Assembly: GCA_022750455.1 (NCBI GenBank) | Contig: JAKIVR010000013.1 | Coordinates: 1 to 44,745 of the forward strand | Reading direction: 5' to 3' | From: Thermoplasmata archaeon | GTDB lineage: Archaea; Thermoplasmatota; Thermoplasmata; Lutacidiplasmatales; UBA184 | DNA: 44,745 nucleotides | In this document: positions 8,325 to 17,384 of the stretch, one piece after another | How the letters are laid out: each line of letters opens with the position of its first letter | How positions within the stretch are numbered: position 1 is the stretch's first letter | Position numbers and translations under genes: made by a program | Notes under the pieces: model-generated | The model's input: only the letters and a program-made list of their open reading frames with translations | What the model was told of the DNA's origin: nothing | Databases searched by the model: none

Positions 8325-9304
8325 GCGGGGACGCCATTCGCGCCCGGGACCTCACCAAGATCTACGGCCAGCTCTCCGCGGTGGACCACCTGAACTTCAC
8401 GGTCCGGTCCGGCAGTGTCTTCGGGTTGCTCGGTCCGAATGGGGCGGGCAAGACGACGATCATCAAGCTGCTGACCGGGCTCTCAGAGATCACGGCAGGG
8501 GAGGCGACCGTCGCCGGGTTCGACGTGCGTCGGGACCCGATGCAGGTCAAGCGACGCATCGGCTGGGTCGCGGCGGAGGTGATCCTCGACGACGATTTCA
8601 CGGCGTGGGAAAACCTCTGGCTCCAGGCGAAGCTGCAGCGGGTCTCCGCGTGGAAGCCCCGGGCCGAGCAGCTCCTGGCGTACTTCGATCTCACCGACCG
8701 TCGGAAGGACAAAGTGGGGACGTTCTCCACCGGGATGCGGAAGAAGCTCGAGATCGCCCTCGCCCTCCTGCACGAGCCGGAGATCGTGTTCATGGACGAG
8801 CCGACGATCGGACTCGATCCGAGTACCCGGCACATGCTCTGGGAGCTGATCGCCGGCGTGAACCGGGAGTTCGGGATCACGGTGCTGCTCACCACCCACT
8901 ACATCGAGGAGGCCGATGCCCTGTGCGACCAGATCGCGATCATCGACCGGGGCAAGTTCGTCGCCACCGGAACGCCGGCCGAACTGAAGGCCCGCGTCCA
9001 GTCGGACTTTATCGAGATCGAGACGACCGAACTGGTCGACGAGACGCGCTGGCGGGCCATCGCGGGCGTCACGGACGTCCGCACGGAAGGCCGGAGCTGG
9101 ATCCTGCGGACGCCCTCCGCACAAACGACGCTGCCAAACGTCTTCGCGGCCCTGCGGACGGACCAGATCCAGCGGATCAACATCGAGGCGCCGAGCCTGG
9201 AGACCGTCTTCTTGGATGTCACCGGTAAGCACCTGGATGCCGCCGGGCCCGAGGTCCACGACTTCCGGAAGTTCTACTCGACGGTACGGAGGGCGCGCCA
9301 ATGA
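8321..9304 (+). CDS. ABC transporter ATP-binding protein (DrrA-like, ABC-2 type)
   Basis: Walker A GPNGAGKTT, signature FSTGMRKKLEIA, Walker B IVFMDEPTIGLD, LTTHYIEEAD. ATGA overlap with padR. Confidence 0.93.
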   Translation: MSGDAIRARDLTKIYGQLSAVDHLNFTVRSGSVFGLLGPNGAGKTTIIKLLTGLSEITAGEATVAGFDVRRDPMQVKRRIGWVAAEVILDDDFTAWENLWLQAKLQRVSAWKPRAEQLLAYFDLTDRRKDKVGTFSTGMRKKLEIALALLHEPEIVFMDEPTIGLDPSTRHMLWELIAGVNREFGITVLLTTHYIEEADALCDQIAIIDRGKFVATGTPAELKARVQSDFIEIETTELVDETRWRAIAGVTDVRTEGRSWILRTPSAQTTLPNVFAALRTDQIQRINIEAPSLETVFLDVTGKHLDAAGPEVHDFRKFYSTVRRARQ

Positions 9305-10137
9305 GCACGGAGAACCGCCTGGGGACCGTGCTGGCGCCTCCCGCGACCGCGGCAGACGCGCGGGTCCCTCAATGGAGCCAGTTCACGGGACTGTACGCCC
9401 GCGAGCTGCTGCGCACGTTCCGGAACCCGTGGGTCCTCTTGATCACCGTCGTCCAGCCGTTCATGTGGCTCGCGTTCTTTGGGAGCAGCTTCAGCGGCGC
9501 CTCGCCGGCGATCGTAGAGACACTGTTCCACACGAACAATTACATGGCCTTCCTTCTCCCGGGCGTTCTCTCCACCTCGATGCTTACCGTCGGGATGTTC
9601 GGGTCGATGAGTACGATCCAAGACAAGCGATTCGGCTTCATGAAGCGCATCCTGTTGACCCCCACGAGTCGCTCCACGGTCTATCTCAGCAAGGCGTTGG
9701 GATCGGCGACCCGGGGCCTCGTCCAGATCCCGGTGATGATCATCGCCGCCCTCGCCTTCGGCGTTCGGTTCCAAGGGACCCCGCTCATGTGGGCCGGCTG
9801 GCTGCTCGGGCTGTTCTTCCTCGGGTTCGGGATGTGCTGCTTCTTCCTGGCCGTGACCTCCTCCAGTACGGACTGGCAGACCCCCGGCGTGATCTCGAAC
9901 TTCATCACCATGCCACTGATGTTCGCAAGTGGGGCGCTCTTCCCCGCCGCCAACTTCCCGGGCTGGATGCAGACGATCGCGGCGTACAATCCGGTCTCCT
10001 ATAGCGCCCTCCTCGGACGCGGGATCGTGGTGAACGGCGTCCCGGACTGGACGTACCTCGGCTACCTCGGACTGTTCGCGACCCTCATGTTGGTCGGCGG
10101 GACGCTCGTGGCGAGCCGATACCTGAAGATCGAGTGA
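9301..10137 (+). CDS. ABC-2 type transporter permease
   Basis: Multi-TM ABC-2 membrane protein; ATGA overlap with the upstream ATPase; LLRTFRNPWVLLITVVQPFMWLAFFG typical N-terminus. Confidence 0.9.
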   Translation: MSTENRLGTVLAPPATAADARVPQWSQFTGLYARELLRTFRNPWVLLITVVQPFMWLAFFGSSFSGASPAIVETLFHTNNYMAFLLPGVLSTSMLTVGMFGSMSTIQDKRFGFMKRILLTPTSRSTVYLSKALGSATRGLVQIPVMIIAALAFGVRFQGTPLMWAGWLLGLFFLGFGMCCFFLAVTSSSTDWQTPGVISNFITMPLMFASGALFPAANFPGWMQTIAAYNPVSYSALLGRGIVVNGVPDWTYLGYLGLFATLMLVGGTLVASRYLKIE

Positions 10138-10169
10138 GCGGGGCCGGTCCGCTCCGGCCCCATCGGCCG

Positions 10170-10310
10170 TCAGTCGTACTTCGCGTCGTCCCCCATCCGG
10201 GTGACCGGCTGCCCGCACTTTGGGCAGAGTACGAGGCGCCAGTCCTCTTCGACCGGGACGATCGCCTGGCACTGGGGGCAGACGATCTGGCGCCCCTCCG
10301 CCGTCGTCAT
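10170..10310 (-). CDS. Zinc-ribbon microprotein, 46 aa (not in the supplied ORF track)
   Basis: MTTAEGRQIVCPQCQAIVPVEEDWRLVLCPKCGQPVTRMGDDAKYD*: two CPxC knuckles. ATG overlaps the stop of the upstream hydrolase (ATGA). Confidence 0.8.
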   Translation of the reverse strand: MTTAEGRQIVCPQCQAIVPVEEDWRLVLCPKCGQPVTRMGDDAKYD

Positions 10311-11137
10311 GGGCCCGGTTCGGGGGCGGAGGCGCCGAGCGTTCGCTCGAGGAACCCCTTCAGGCGGCTCCAGGCGTCGGCGGCAGCCACGGCGTTATAG
10401 ACGGTCGGCCGGGTGTCGTTGAAGAACGCGTGGGCGGCGTCGGGGTACACGTGCGTCTCGAACGGGCGGCCGGCGGCGCGCATCGCCTCCGTCAACGACG
10501 GCACCGTATCGGTGATCCGGGCATCCTTTCCGCCGTAAAGGCCCAACACCGCGGCCCGGATCCGCGGGACGCGGTCCAGAGGGGGGTTCGCGCCATAGAA
10601 GATCACGCAAGCGCGGAGCTCCGGGTCCAACGTCGCGAGCTGGGCGCAGAGACCGCCTCCCATACAGAACCCGAATGCCCCCGTCCGGTTCGGGTCCACG
10701 AACGACTCGGACCTCAGGAAGTGGGCCGCATCGAGGAGCTCGTCGGCGAAGACGGCCTGGCGGGCCGGGCTCATCACGTCCTGCAACGTCCGGATCGCCC
10801 TCTGTCGTTCGGGCGGCATCGTGTCCAACGCCGCCCCCCATTTGGCGGGGTCACGCTGCACCTCGGGCGGGGCGCCGCGGAGGAACGTCATCCCGGCGAG
10901 GATATTCTCCGGGCGCATAGAGGTTCGGAGGTCGCCGGTGTACAGGTCGGGCGCGAGCGCCACGTACCCCTCGGCCGCGATCCGTCGGGCGACGTCCTTG
11001 ATGTGGTCGTCCAACCCCCAGAGCTCATGGACGACGAGGACCGCGGCCCGGGGCGTGGCCACCGGATCCGGGCGGGCCAGGTACGCTTCGATCTGCCGGT
11101 CCTTCGCCGGGAACGTCACCATCGAATCGTGCGACAT
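10307..11137 (-). CDS. Dienelactone hydrolase family protein
   Basis: LVVHELWGLDDHIKDVARRIAAEGYVALAPDLY, GFCMGGGLCAQLA, YPDAAHAFFNDTRPTVYNAVAAADAW. Confidence 0.92.
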   Translation of the reverse strand: MSHDSMVTFPAKDRQIEAYLARPDPVATPRAAVLVVHELWGLDDHIKDVARRIAAEGYVALAPDLYTGDLRTSMRPENILAGMTFLRGAPPEVQRDPAKWGAALDTMPPERQRAIRTLQDVMSPARQAVFADELLDAAHFLRSESFVDPNRTGAFGFCMGGGLCAQLATLDPELRACVIFYGANPPLDRVPRIRAAVLGLYGGKDARITDTVPSLTEAMRAAGRPFETHVYPDAAHAFFNDTRPTVYNAVAAADAWSRLKGFLERTLGASAPEPGP

Positions 11138-11225
11138 CTGAACCGTCCTACGCGGGCGGTCGGGGCAAGATTCGCCGGCTCTTATGGTCCCGCCGGCCGC
11201 AGCACCTCGGCGCGCTCCGAGCGGA

Positions 11226-13934
11226 TCAGCGGATCCGTTCGAGGGCGAGCGAGCCCAAGACCAAGGACGTGGTCGTCGCCCGGTACTCGATGCGTTGCCG
11301 GTAGACGAGATCGCCCATCCCCCGAACGGAAAGCCAGGTCCGACCCGCGTCGGACTCGAAGAGGATCGCGCCGTCGACCCGGTTCAGCAGCTGTTCGACC
11401 CGTTTCGGCGGGACCGTGGCGGGATCGATGCCCGAAACCGTCGTCGCGTGGTGCGTTTTGAGGAGCGAGACGAGATTGTTGACGAACTCGAACGCGTCGG
11501 CGTCCTCCCCGTGCGCCAGGCAGGCCGAGAGATGGGTGAACGCCACGCGGACGGGCGTCGGCGTCGTTTCGGCGCGGGGGTCGACGAGCGCGCTCGCGAT
11601 CGTCGAGAGCAGGCCAGCGAAGTCGCCCGGGCCCTTCACGACATAGTGGTGGCCGTCGTCGCCACCGGCGGACGTCGGGGTCCCCGTCGGGTTCGTGGCG
11701 TCCACCCAAGTGACCCGACCAGTCTGTTCGTACTCCTTGAACTGGGGCAGGATCAGGCCCATCTCCGAAGCGAGTTCCACGGGCGTCCGCGCGGTCGTCA
11801 CCACGACGACCCGTTCCCCGCGGCGCAGACCATCGGCGAGGAACGAGTTCACCGCCACCTCGCGGCCGAGGAACGGAGCGCCCAGCAGCAACACGTGGCC
11901 GTTCGCGGGATAGCCGCCTTGCAGCACGTCATCGAGACGGGGGATCCCGGACGGAACCCGGGAGATCTTTCGTCCACCGGGGATCCGTTGGATCGACGGG
12001 GTCGAGGCAGGGGAAGTCGGAGGGAGCGGTGGGAAAGCGGCGTCGGTCGGGGGAGCCATCCAAGGCACCGGTTCTTCGCTGGTCCCTTCGTCCCGGTCCC
12101 GCAAGGAGGCGGGCAGGCCGATCAACGTGGTGCCGGCGTCCTCGCTGCGTTGCCGTTCGAGTGTGACCTCGGCGGCCCGGGCATCGAGGATCTTCTCGCG
12201 CTCCGCGGCGCGGCGTTCTCGTCCGGTCAGCTCCGCCTGCGACGACATCAGCTCCTCCTGACGCTGGCGGAGCGCACTCTCCCGCGCCGCAACGAGCGCC
12301 TCCTTCCGACGCGTCTCTTCCGCCCGAGCCTCCAGCTCGGCGGCCCGACGGGTGACCGCGCTTTGATCGGCCGTGGCCGCGGTCGCCTGGGCCTCCCATT
12401 CCCGTTTCCGATTCTCGAACAGTTGTCGCTCGGTGGTGCTGTCAGATTCGCGCTTTTGCGTCTGGGTCTCCCGAGCGGCGAGCGCCTGTCCGCGCTGTTG
12501 GAGCTCCAACGATTGGCGTTGGACCGCTTGCGCCCTCGAGTCCAGCTCGACCGCCCGGCGCTGGAGCGCCGACCCCTGGGCGTCGAGTGCCTCCTTCATG
12601 GCGACCGCTTGGTGGTTGGCCACGAGCGCTTCGGCAGGCGTGGCCGACGAGGCGGCGGCGGTCGTTCCCTGCGCCTCGCGCAAGGCCACTCGGTCCTCTC
12701 GCTGACGAACCTCGGCCTCGCGGGCCTCGGCGACCCGGAGCTGAGCCGCGGCCTGCGCCGCGACATCCGGCGCCGCCGCGGCCTCCCGTTCACGGTTCGA
12801 GAGAGACATCTCGCGCTGGAGGAGTGAGTTCTCCGCCGCGCTGACCTTCGCCTCCCGGTCCCCCCGCAGGGATTCCCAGGCACGGAGATCGGCGTCGCGG
12901 CGGCCGACTTCGGCCTTTTCCCGGTCGACGGTCTGTTCGCGTTGGGAAATATCCGCGAGCTGGACGGAAGCACGCTGAAGCTCCTGTCGTAATGCCGCGC
13001 CGCGCTCCTCGACGTCGCGCTCGTAGTTCTTCAATTGAGATTCGACGTCCGCGTACGCCAGTTTCTGTCGTCCGAGCGCCCGCTCGGTGCTCTCGGAGTC
13101 GGCCTCGCGGCGGATGAGCGCCGTCTCCCGGAACTGGAGCGCGTCCTCGCGCTTGCGGAGGTCATCGGCAAGCCGGAACACCCGGGCCTCGTTCGACGAC
13201 AGCAGTTCGCGCTGGTGCGCCTGGGTCCCCGTCGAGATCAGATGGAGCCACGAACCGGAGAACAGGTACAATCCGGCCGCGGCGAGCAACGTCAGGGTGA
13301 GCCCCTGCGGATTTCCCGGACTTGCGACGCTGGCGAGGGCGAGCGCCACCGGGATCGCGGCCGAACCGACTCCGATGATCTGCCGTTGGCCGAACCCGCG
13401 CCAGGTCAGCGCCATCCCGATGAGCGCGCCCGAGATCACCAGCATCTCGAGCGGGTACATCCACGGAAAGAGCGTCCAGCTGCCGGTCGGGCCGACGCCG
13501 CCGAGCGAGGCGATGTAGAGGAATGTCAGCACGCCGAAGCCGGCGACGCTAAGAACCGTGATCCAGAAGTGGGGCTCCCACGGCCAGAGTTGGTACTCCT
13601 CCCACTTGACGAACAGTCCGAAGAACGAGAGCAGCCCGCCCCCGACGAGCGGAAGCCCCGCGAACAACGCCGCGTAGAGAGCGGTCCCAGCCGACACCCC
13701 GTGCGTAGTCAAAGCCGACGGGAGCGGCTGGTTGTAGGCGACGACCACGATCCCATCGGCGAAGAGAAGCAGGTACAGGATCAAGGTGTAATACTGGGCC
13801 GTCCGGCCCAGCCGCAGCTGGAGCAGCGCGTCCTCGCGCGCGTACGTCAGGTCCCCGTCGTTCAGGAGGCTCCGCGTCCGCGGCAACGCGGACGGGGGCG
13901 AGGACGGCAGGGGCGACGAGGGATCTGGTACCAC
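11226..13934 (-). CDS. Membrane/coiled-coil protein with C-terminal KaiC (RecA)-like ATPase domain
   Basis: About 6 TM segments (13240..13830), long Q/R/E/A-rich coiled coil (about 12170..13200), then RVPSGIPRLDDVLQGGYPANGHVLLLGAPFLGREVAVNSFLADGLRRGERVVVVTTARTPVEL, resembling KaiC with a changed Walker A. Confidence 0.85.
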   Translation of the reverse strand: MVPDPSSPLPSSPPSALPRTRSLLNDGDLTYAREDALLQLRLGRTAQYYTLILYLLLFADGIVVVAYNQPLPSALTTHGVSAGTALYAALFAGLPLVGGGLLSFFGLFVKWEEYQLWPWEPHFWITVLSVAGFGVLTFLYIASLGGVGPTGSWTLFPWMYPLEMLVISGALIGMALTWRGFGQRQIIGVGSAAIPVALALASVASPGNPQGLTLTLLAAAGLYLFSGSWLHLISTGTQAHQRELLSSNEARVFRLADDLRKREDALQFRETALIRREADSESTERALGRQKLAYADVESQLKNYERDVEERGAALRQELQRASVQLADISQREQTVDREKAEVGRRDADLRAWESLRGDREAKVSAAENSLLQREMSLSNREREAAAAPDVAAQAAAQLRVAEAREAEVRQREDRVALREAQGTTAAASSATPAEALVANHQAVAMKEALDAQGSALQRRAVELDSRAQAVQRQSLELQQRGQALAARETQTQKRESDSTTERQLFENRKREWEAQATAATADQSAVTRRAAELEARAEETRRKEALVAARESALRQRQEELMSSQAELTGRERRAAEREKILDARAAEVTLERQRSEDAGTTLIGLPASLRDRDEGTSEEPVPWMAPPTDAAFPPLPPTSPASTPSIQRIPGGRKISRVPSGIPRLDDVLQGGYPANGHVLLLGAPFLGREVAVNSFLADGLRRGERVVVVTTARTPVELASEMGLILPQFKEYEQTGRVTWVDATNPTGTPTSAGGDDGHHYVVKGPGDFAGLLSTIASALVDPRAETTPTPVRVAFTHLSACLAHGEDADAFEFVNNLVSLLKTHHATTVSGIDPATVPPKRVEQLLNRVDGAILFESDAGRTWLSVRGMGDLVYRQRIEYRATTTSLVLGSLALERIR

Positions 13935-13972
13935 TGACCTCTCCCGGGTCCTCCGTTCCTCCGCTGGGCACG

Positions 13973-14944
13973 CTACTTAATCATGCCTTTGGATTGGCGA
14001 GGCGTCCGACGGGCGGCGATGAGCAGCGCCGAAGCTCTTCGGAGTCGCTCCGGTTCGCGTCCGACCGCCTCCTCCAGCTCGAGCAGATGGCTCCACGCGA
14101 CCGGATCCTGTTGGACGCCGGCCGCCCGTTCGGGATCCGCGCCAAGGCACGGGGCGACGGCGAGCCGCTCGATGACCTCGAGACGGTGGTCGGCGAGTCG
14201 GCTCTCGATCTGAGCGAGCGACCAACGTTGGAACTCACTGGGGTTCGCCTTTTCGACCGGCGCGAACGGCCGGAACGGTTGGAGGTGGACCCGCGGGTGC
14301 AGGGCGCGGACGGGCGACCGCAGGAGGCGTCTCACCGCGCCGGGAGGCAGTCGGTGAAGGTACTCCGCCCGCTCCCCGGCCCCGACGGCAAACTCCAACA
14401 CGACGATCCCGCCATCCGGAGAGGCGCATCGAACGAGCTCTTGGAGGATCGTCGACGCCCGTTCGCCGCCGAACCCTACGACGTTACCGAGAGCGACGAC
14501 CCCGGAGAACCGGTCGTCCCGGAACGGCAGACGAGTGGCGTCACCGCGGACGAATTCGGTAGGGACGGAGCGCTCCCCGGGCTCGGCGCCGTCGAGCGTC
14601 TCGGCCGCCCGGTGAAGCATGCGGTCGGAGAGGTCAAAGAGCACCCGCGGGTGGTCCCGGTCCCCGATCAAGGGGGAGAATCGTCCCGGACCCGAACCGA
14701 CCTCGAGGACCGCGCCTGGGACGGCCGGCGGGTGTCGACGGAGGAATCGTCCCCGGAGCTCTCGGAACAGATCCCGCTGTGCCGTCCCCTCGTACCTGCG
14801 CCACTCTCGCTCGACCCGGTACTCGTCCGCGGCGACGTACCGCTCCCGGGGCGAGGAAGCTTCCTCCCCCGGGTCGTACCGCAATGGCGGGAGAGCTCGA
14901 GGAGCGACCCGGCGCCGGTCACGGAGTTCCCTGAGGGCGGGCAT
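13973..14944 (-). CDS. Class I SAM-dependent methyltransferase
   Basis: VLEVGSGPGRFSPLI, RGDATRLPFRDDRFSGVVALGNVVGF, methyltransferase motif I/II/post-II arrangement. Confidence 0.82.
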   Translation of the reverse strand: MPALRELRDRRRVAPRALPPLRYDPGEEASSPRERYVAADEYRVEREWRRYEGTAQRDLFRELRGRFLRRHPPAVPGAVLEVGSGPGRFSPLIGDRDHPRVLFDLSDRMLHRAAETLDGAEPGERSVPTEFVRGDATRLPFRDDRFSGVVALGNVVGFGGERASTILQELVRCASPDGGIVVLEFAVGAGERAEYLHRLPPGAVRRLLRSPVRALHPRVHLQPFRPFAPVEKANPSEFQRWSLAQIESRLADHRLEVIERLAVAPCLGADPERAAGVQQDPVAWSHLLELEEAVGREPERLRRASALLIAARRTPRQSKGMIK

Positions 14945-15018
14945 TCGTGCTGGGTCCTCTCTGGGAGTGTCACGAGACGGTGTAATATACGGTTGCGAGG
15001 GTTTGGGACCAGGATTCC

Positions 15019-15162
15019 ATGCCGTACTATGAGTGCCCGAAATGTGGCGGCGGTTACGTGATCGACGTTCTCCCGAGCGCCAAGCCGACGTGCGACCGCG
15101 ATGGAGCCCGCCTGAAGCGGACGAGCGACGCTTCGTACGAGCGGAACGCCCGGAAGGACTGA
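15019..15162 (+). CDS. Small zinc-binding protein, 47 aa (not in the supplied ORF track)
   Basis: MPYYECPKCGGGYVIDVLPSAKPTCDRDGARLKRTSDASYERNARKD*; CPKC plus one further Cys; TATA-like tgtaatatac at 14981 about 33 nt upstream. Confidence 0.65.
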   Translation: MPYYECPKCGGGYVIDVLPSAKPTCDRDGARLKRTSDASYERNARKD

Positions 15163-15189
15163 CCCGTCTCCGCTCCGACCTCGCGGGCG

Positions 15190-15570
15190 ATGTCCCTCTC
15201 CCCCGGCTCCCGAAAGGTCGAGGCGCTACTGCGCGCTCTGCCCCAGGGGCTGCGACCGGTCGCGAACGCTCTTCGCCGGAGCATTCGCGAGGTCGCTCCC
15301 GAACTCACGGAGGACGTGAAGTGGAACAGCCCGGTGTGGCTCGGTCCGCGGAGTGGGAAGATCGTGGTCAACCTCCAGGTCTATGACAATCATGTGAACC
15401 TCGGCTTTTGGCGAGGCGCGGAGTTGGCGTCCGCCCATCCGGCGATCGAAGGCACCGGGAAGAGCCTTCGTCACGTCAAGATCCGTTCGCCCGGCGACGC
15501 TTCGACCGCCCCCGTCCGGAAGGCGATCCGGGCGGCGGTCCAATTGGACCGGTCGGATCCCCCGGCTTAG
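15190..15570 (+). CDS. DUF1801-like domain protein
   Basis: LRRSIREVAPELTEDVKWNSPVW, NLQVYDNHVNLGFWRGAEL, GTGKSLRHVKI match the DUF1801 pattern. Confidence 0.78.
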   Translation: MSLSPGSRKVEALLRALPQGLRPVANALRRSIREVAPELTEDVKWNSPVWLGPRSGKIVVNLQVYDNHVNLGFWRGAELASAHPAIEGTGKSLRHVKIRSPGDASTAPVRKAIRAAVQLDRSDPPA

Positions 15571-16001
15571 CGGCGGGAACGGCGTCGAGTACGGCCCATT
15601 CGAAGGGCGGCACGGACGATCTCGGCGTGATCGAAGGCGAGAGCGGGGAGGGAGCGTACGGGAACCCACGCGGCGTCCCGGGCGTCATCTCCCCCGACCG
15701 GCACGCCCGCGCGTCCTCCGATCCGGAATGCCACGGTGACCGTGGGACCCCGAGGGTCCCGGCCGGGACCGGAGAAGACGCCGATCAGGCGGACCGAACT
15801 CCCTCGCAATCCGGTCTCCTCCCGGAGCTCCCGCAGGACCGTGCCCTCGACGCCCTCGTCTCCCTCGACATATCCGCCGGGCAACGCCCACCGGCCGCGG
15901 AACGGAGCCCGCCCGCGGCGTACCAGAAGAACCCGCCCGTGATCGATCCAGACCGCGTCCACGGTCAGCTTGGGACCCGGGGGCCACGTCGGAGGAGTCA
16001 T
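15567..16001 (-). CDS. NUDIX hydrolase
   Basis: Nudix box GGYVEGDEGVEGTVLRELREETGL. Confidence 0.92.
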   Translation of the reverse strand: MTPPTWPPGPKLTVDAVWIDHGRVLLVRRGRAPFRGRWALPGGYVEGDEGVEGTVLRELREETGLRGSSVRLIGVFSGPGRDPRGPTVTVAFRIGGRAGVPVGGDDARDAAWVPVRSLPALAFDHAEIVRAALRMGRTRRRSRR

Positions 16002-16057
16002 GGAACGGAACGCTCACGGGTCGGCCGCCGCGCGGAGCGTGGTGGCCGAACTCCCGA

Positions 16058-16198
16058 TTACGGCAACGCCGCGGCGGCGGCGAAGCACTTCGAACAGAGG
16101 GCGTGGAGCTTCGGGTACCCCTCGGCCGGGAGCGAGGTCACGCTGGTGATCGTGGCGCCGCACGAGTCGCAGATCATGATGTTATCCTTCATCGGCAT
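16058..16198 (-). CDS. Zinc-ribbon microprotein, 46 aa (not in the supplied ORF track)
   Basis: MPMKDNIMICDSCGATITSVTSLPAEGYPKLHALCSKCFAAAAALP*: CxxC...CxxC. Confidence 0.7.
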   Translation of the reverse strand: MPMKDNIMICDSCGATITSVTSLPAEGYPKLHALCSKCFAAAAALP

Positions 16199-16294
16199 CG
16201 AGTATCGTCCCCCGCCAGCGGTCGTCCGCCAACGCGAGTCCGAAAACCGACATGATGATAAAGGCGACCGGACCTATTTTATTGGAGGAGCGCC

Positions 16295-17131
16295 GTGAAC
16301 CCGTACAAGCTTTCCGTGGCCGCCGGCCGGCCGCTCGCCTCCGGGTTCAAGATGCCCGTTCTCGGGTTGGGGGTCTACTTGGTCCCACCGGGCGCTCCCA
16401 CTCGAGACGCGGTGTCGGCGGCTCTCCAGAGTGGCTACCGACTTATCGACACGGCCAAGGGGTACCAGAACGAGGCGGACGTCGGGCAGGCGATCCGCGA
16501 CTCCGGGATCCCCCGGGACGATCTCTTCATCACCACCAAGCTGCCGAACCAAGACCACGGCTCCGAGCGCGCGCTCCGATCGCTCGAATCGAGCCGCAAC
16601 GCGCTCGGGGTCAGCTTTGTCGACCTGTACTTGATCCACTGGCCCGTTCCGGGCGTGCGGCGGGCGACGTGGAAGGCGCTGGAGAGGATGAACCGGGACG
16701 GCTCCTGCCGCGCCATCGGCGTGAGCAACTACACCGTCCGTCACCTCGAGGAGCTGATCTCGAACGCGGACATCGTCCCCGCCGTCAACCAGGTCGAGCT
16801 CCATCCGTTCCTCGCGCAACCCGAGCTGCGAGACTTCTGCCGGAAGCACCGGATCCAGGTCGAAGCGTACAGTCCCCTGATCCGGGGGGACCGGTGGAAC
16901 CACCCGACGATCCGGGACATCGCGGTCTCGCACGGCCGGACCCCCGCGCAAGTGCTGCTCCGATGGGGGATGCAGCACGACGTGGTCGAGATCCCGAAGT
17001 CGGTCCATCCCGAGCGGATCGCCGAGAACGCCGCCGTCTTCGACTTCTCTCTCTCCTCGGACGAGATGGCGCGCCTCGATTCGTTGGATGCCCGATACCA
17101 CACCTGTTGGGACCCGACCGACGAACCGTAG
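16295..17131 (+). CDS. Aldo/keto reductase
   Basis: MPVLGLGVYLV, YRLIDTAKGYQNEADVGQAIRDSG, LFITTKL, DLYLIHWPVPG, GVSNYTVRHLEEL, NQVELHPFL. GTG start with ggagg upstream. Confidence 0.93.
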   Translation: MNPYKLSVAAGRPLASGFKMPVLGLGVYLVPPGAPTRDAVSAALQSGYRLIDTAKGYQNEADVGQAIRDSGIPRDDLFITTKLPNQDHGSERALRSLESSRNALGVSFVDLYLIHWPVPGVRRATWKALERMNRDGSCRAIGVSNYTVRHLEELISNADIVPAVNQVELHPFLAQPELRDFCRKHRIQVEAYSPLIRGDRWNHPTIRDIAVSHGRTPAQVLLRWGMQHDVVEIPKSVHPERIAENAAVFDFSLSSDEMARLDSLDARYHTCWDPTDEP

Positions 17132-17163
17132 ACCCGCGGGGGGGCGACCGACCCCGAACCCGA

Positions 17164-17200
17164 TGTCAGCGACGACTGACACTAGTCTCAGCGACCAGTC
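17164..17200. promoter_or_regulatory. Cluster of overlapping palindromes (TGTCAG-N6-CTGACA; CTGAcACTAGTcTCAG)
   Basis: Perfect inverted repeat 17164..17181, near-perfect 16-bp palindrome 17176..17191, and direct repeat TCAGCGAC (17167, 17188) in the 250-bp intergenic region upstream of the giant surface gene. Confidence 0.45.
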
Positions 17201-17384
17201 TTCAAGAGCCACCTCCCCTATCGGGGAACGATGCGGGCGAGCCGGCATGCTCGGGCACTCCCACTCTCGGCCTCGCGCCGGAGGGATGCGCTCCGCGATC
17301 TATCCGGTCCGATCCCGCGGCACGGTCTTTCGGTCCCCACGAATGAGTAACCAGATTAAGGACCGCGGAGCTCGTTCGCGACCT

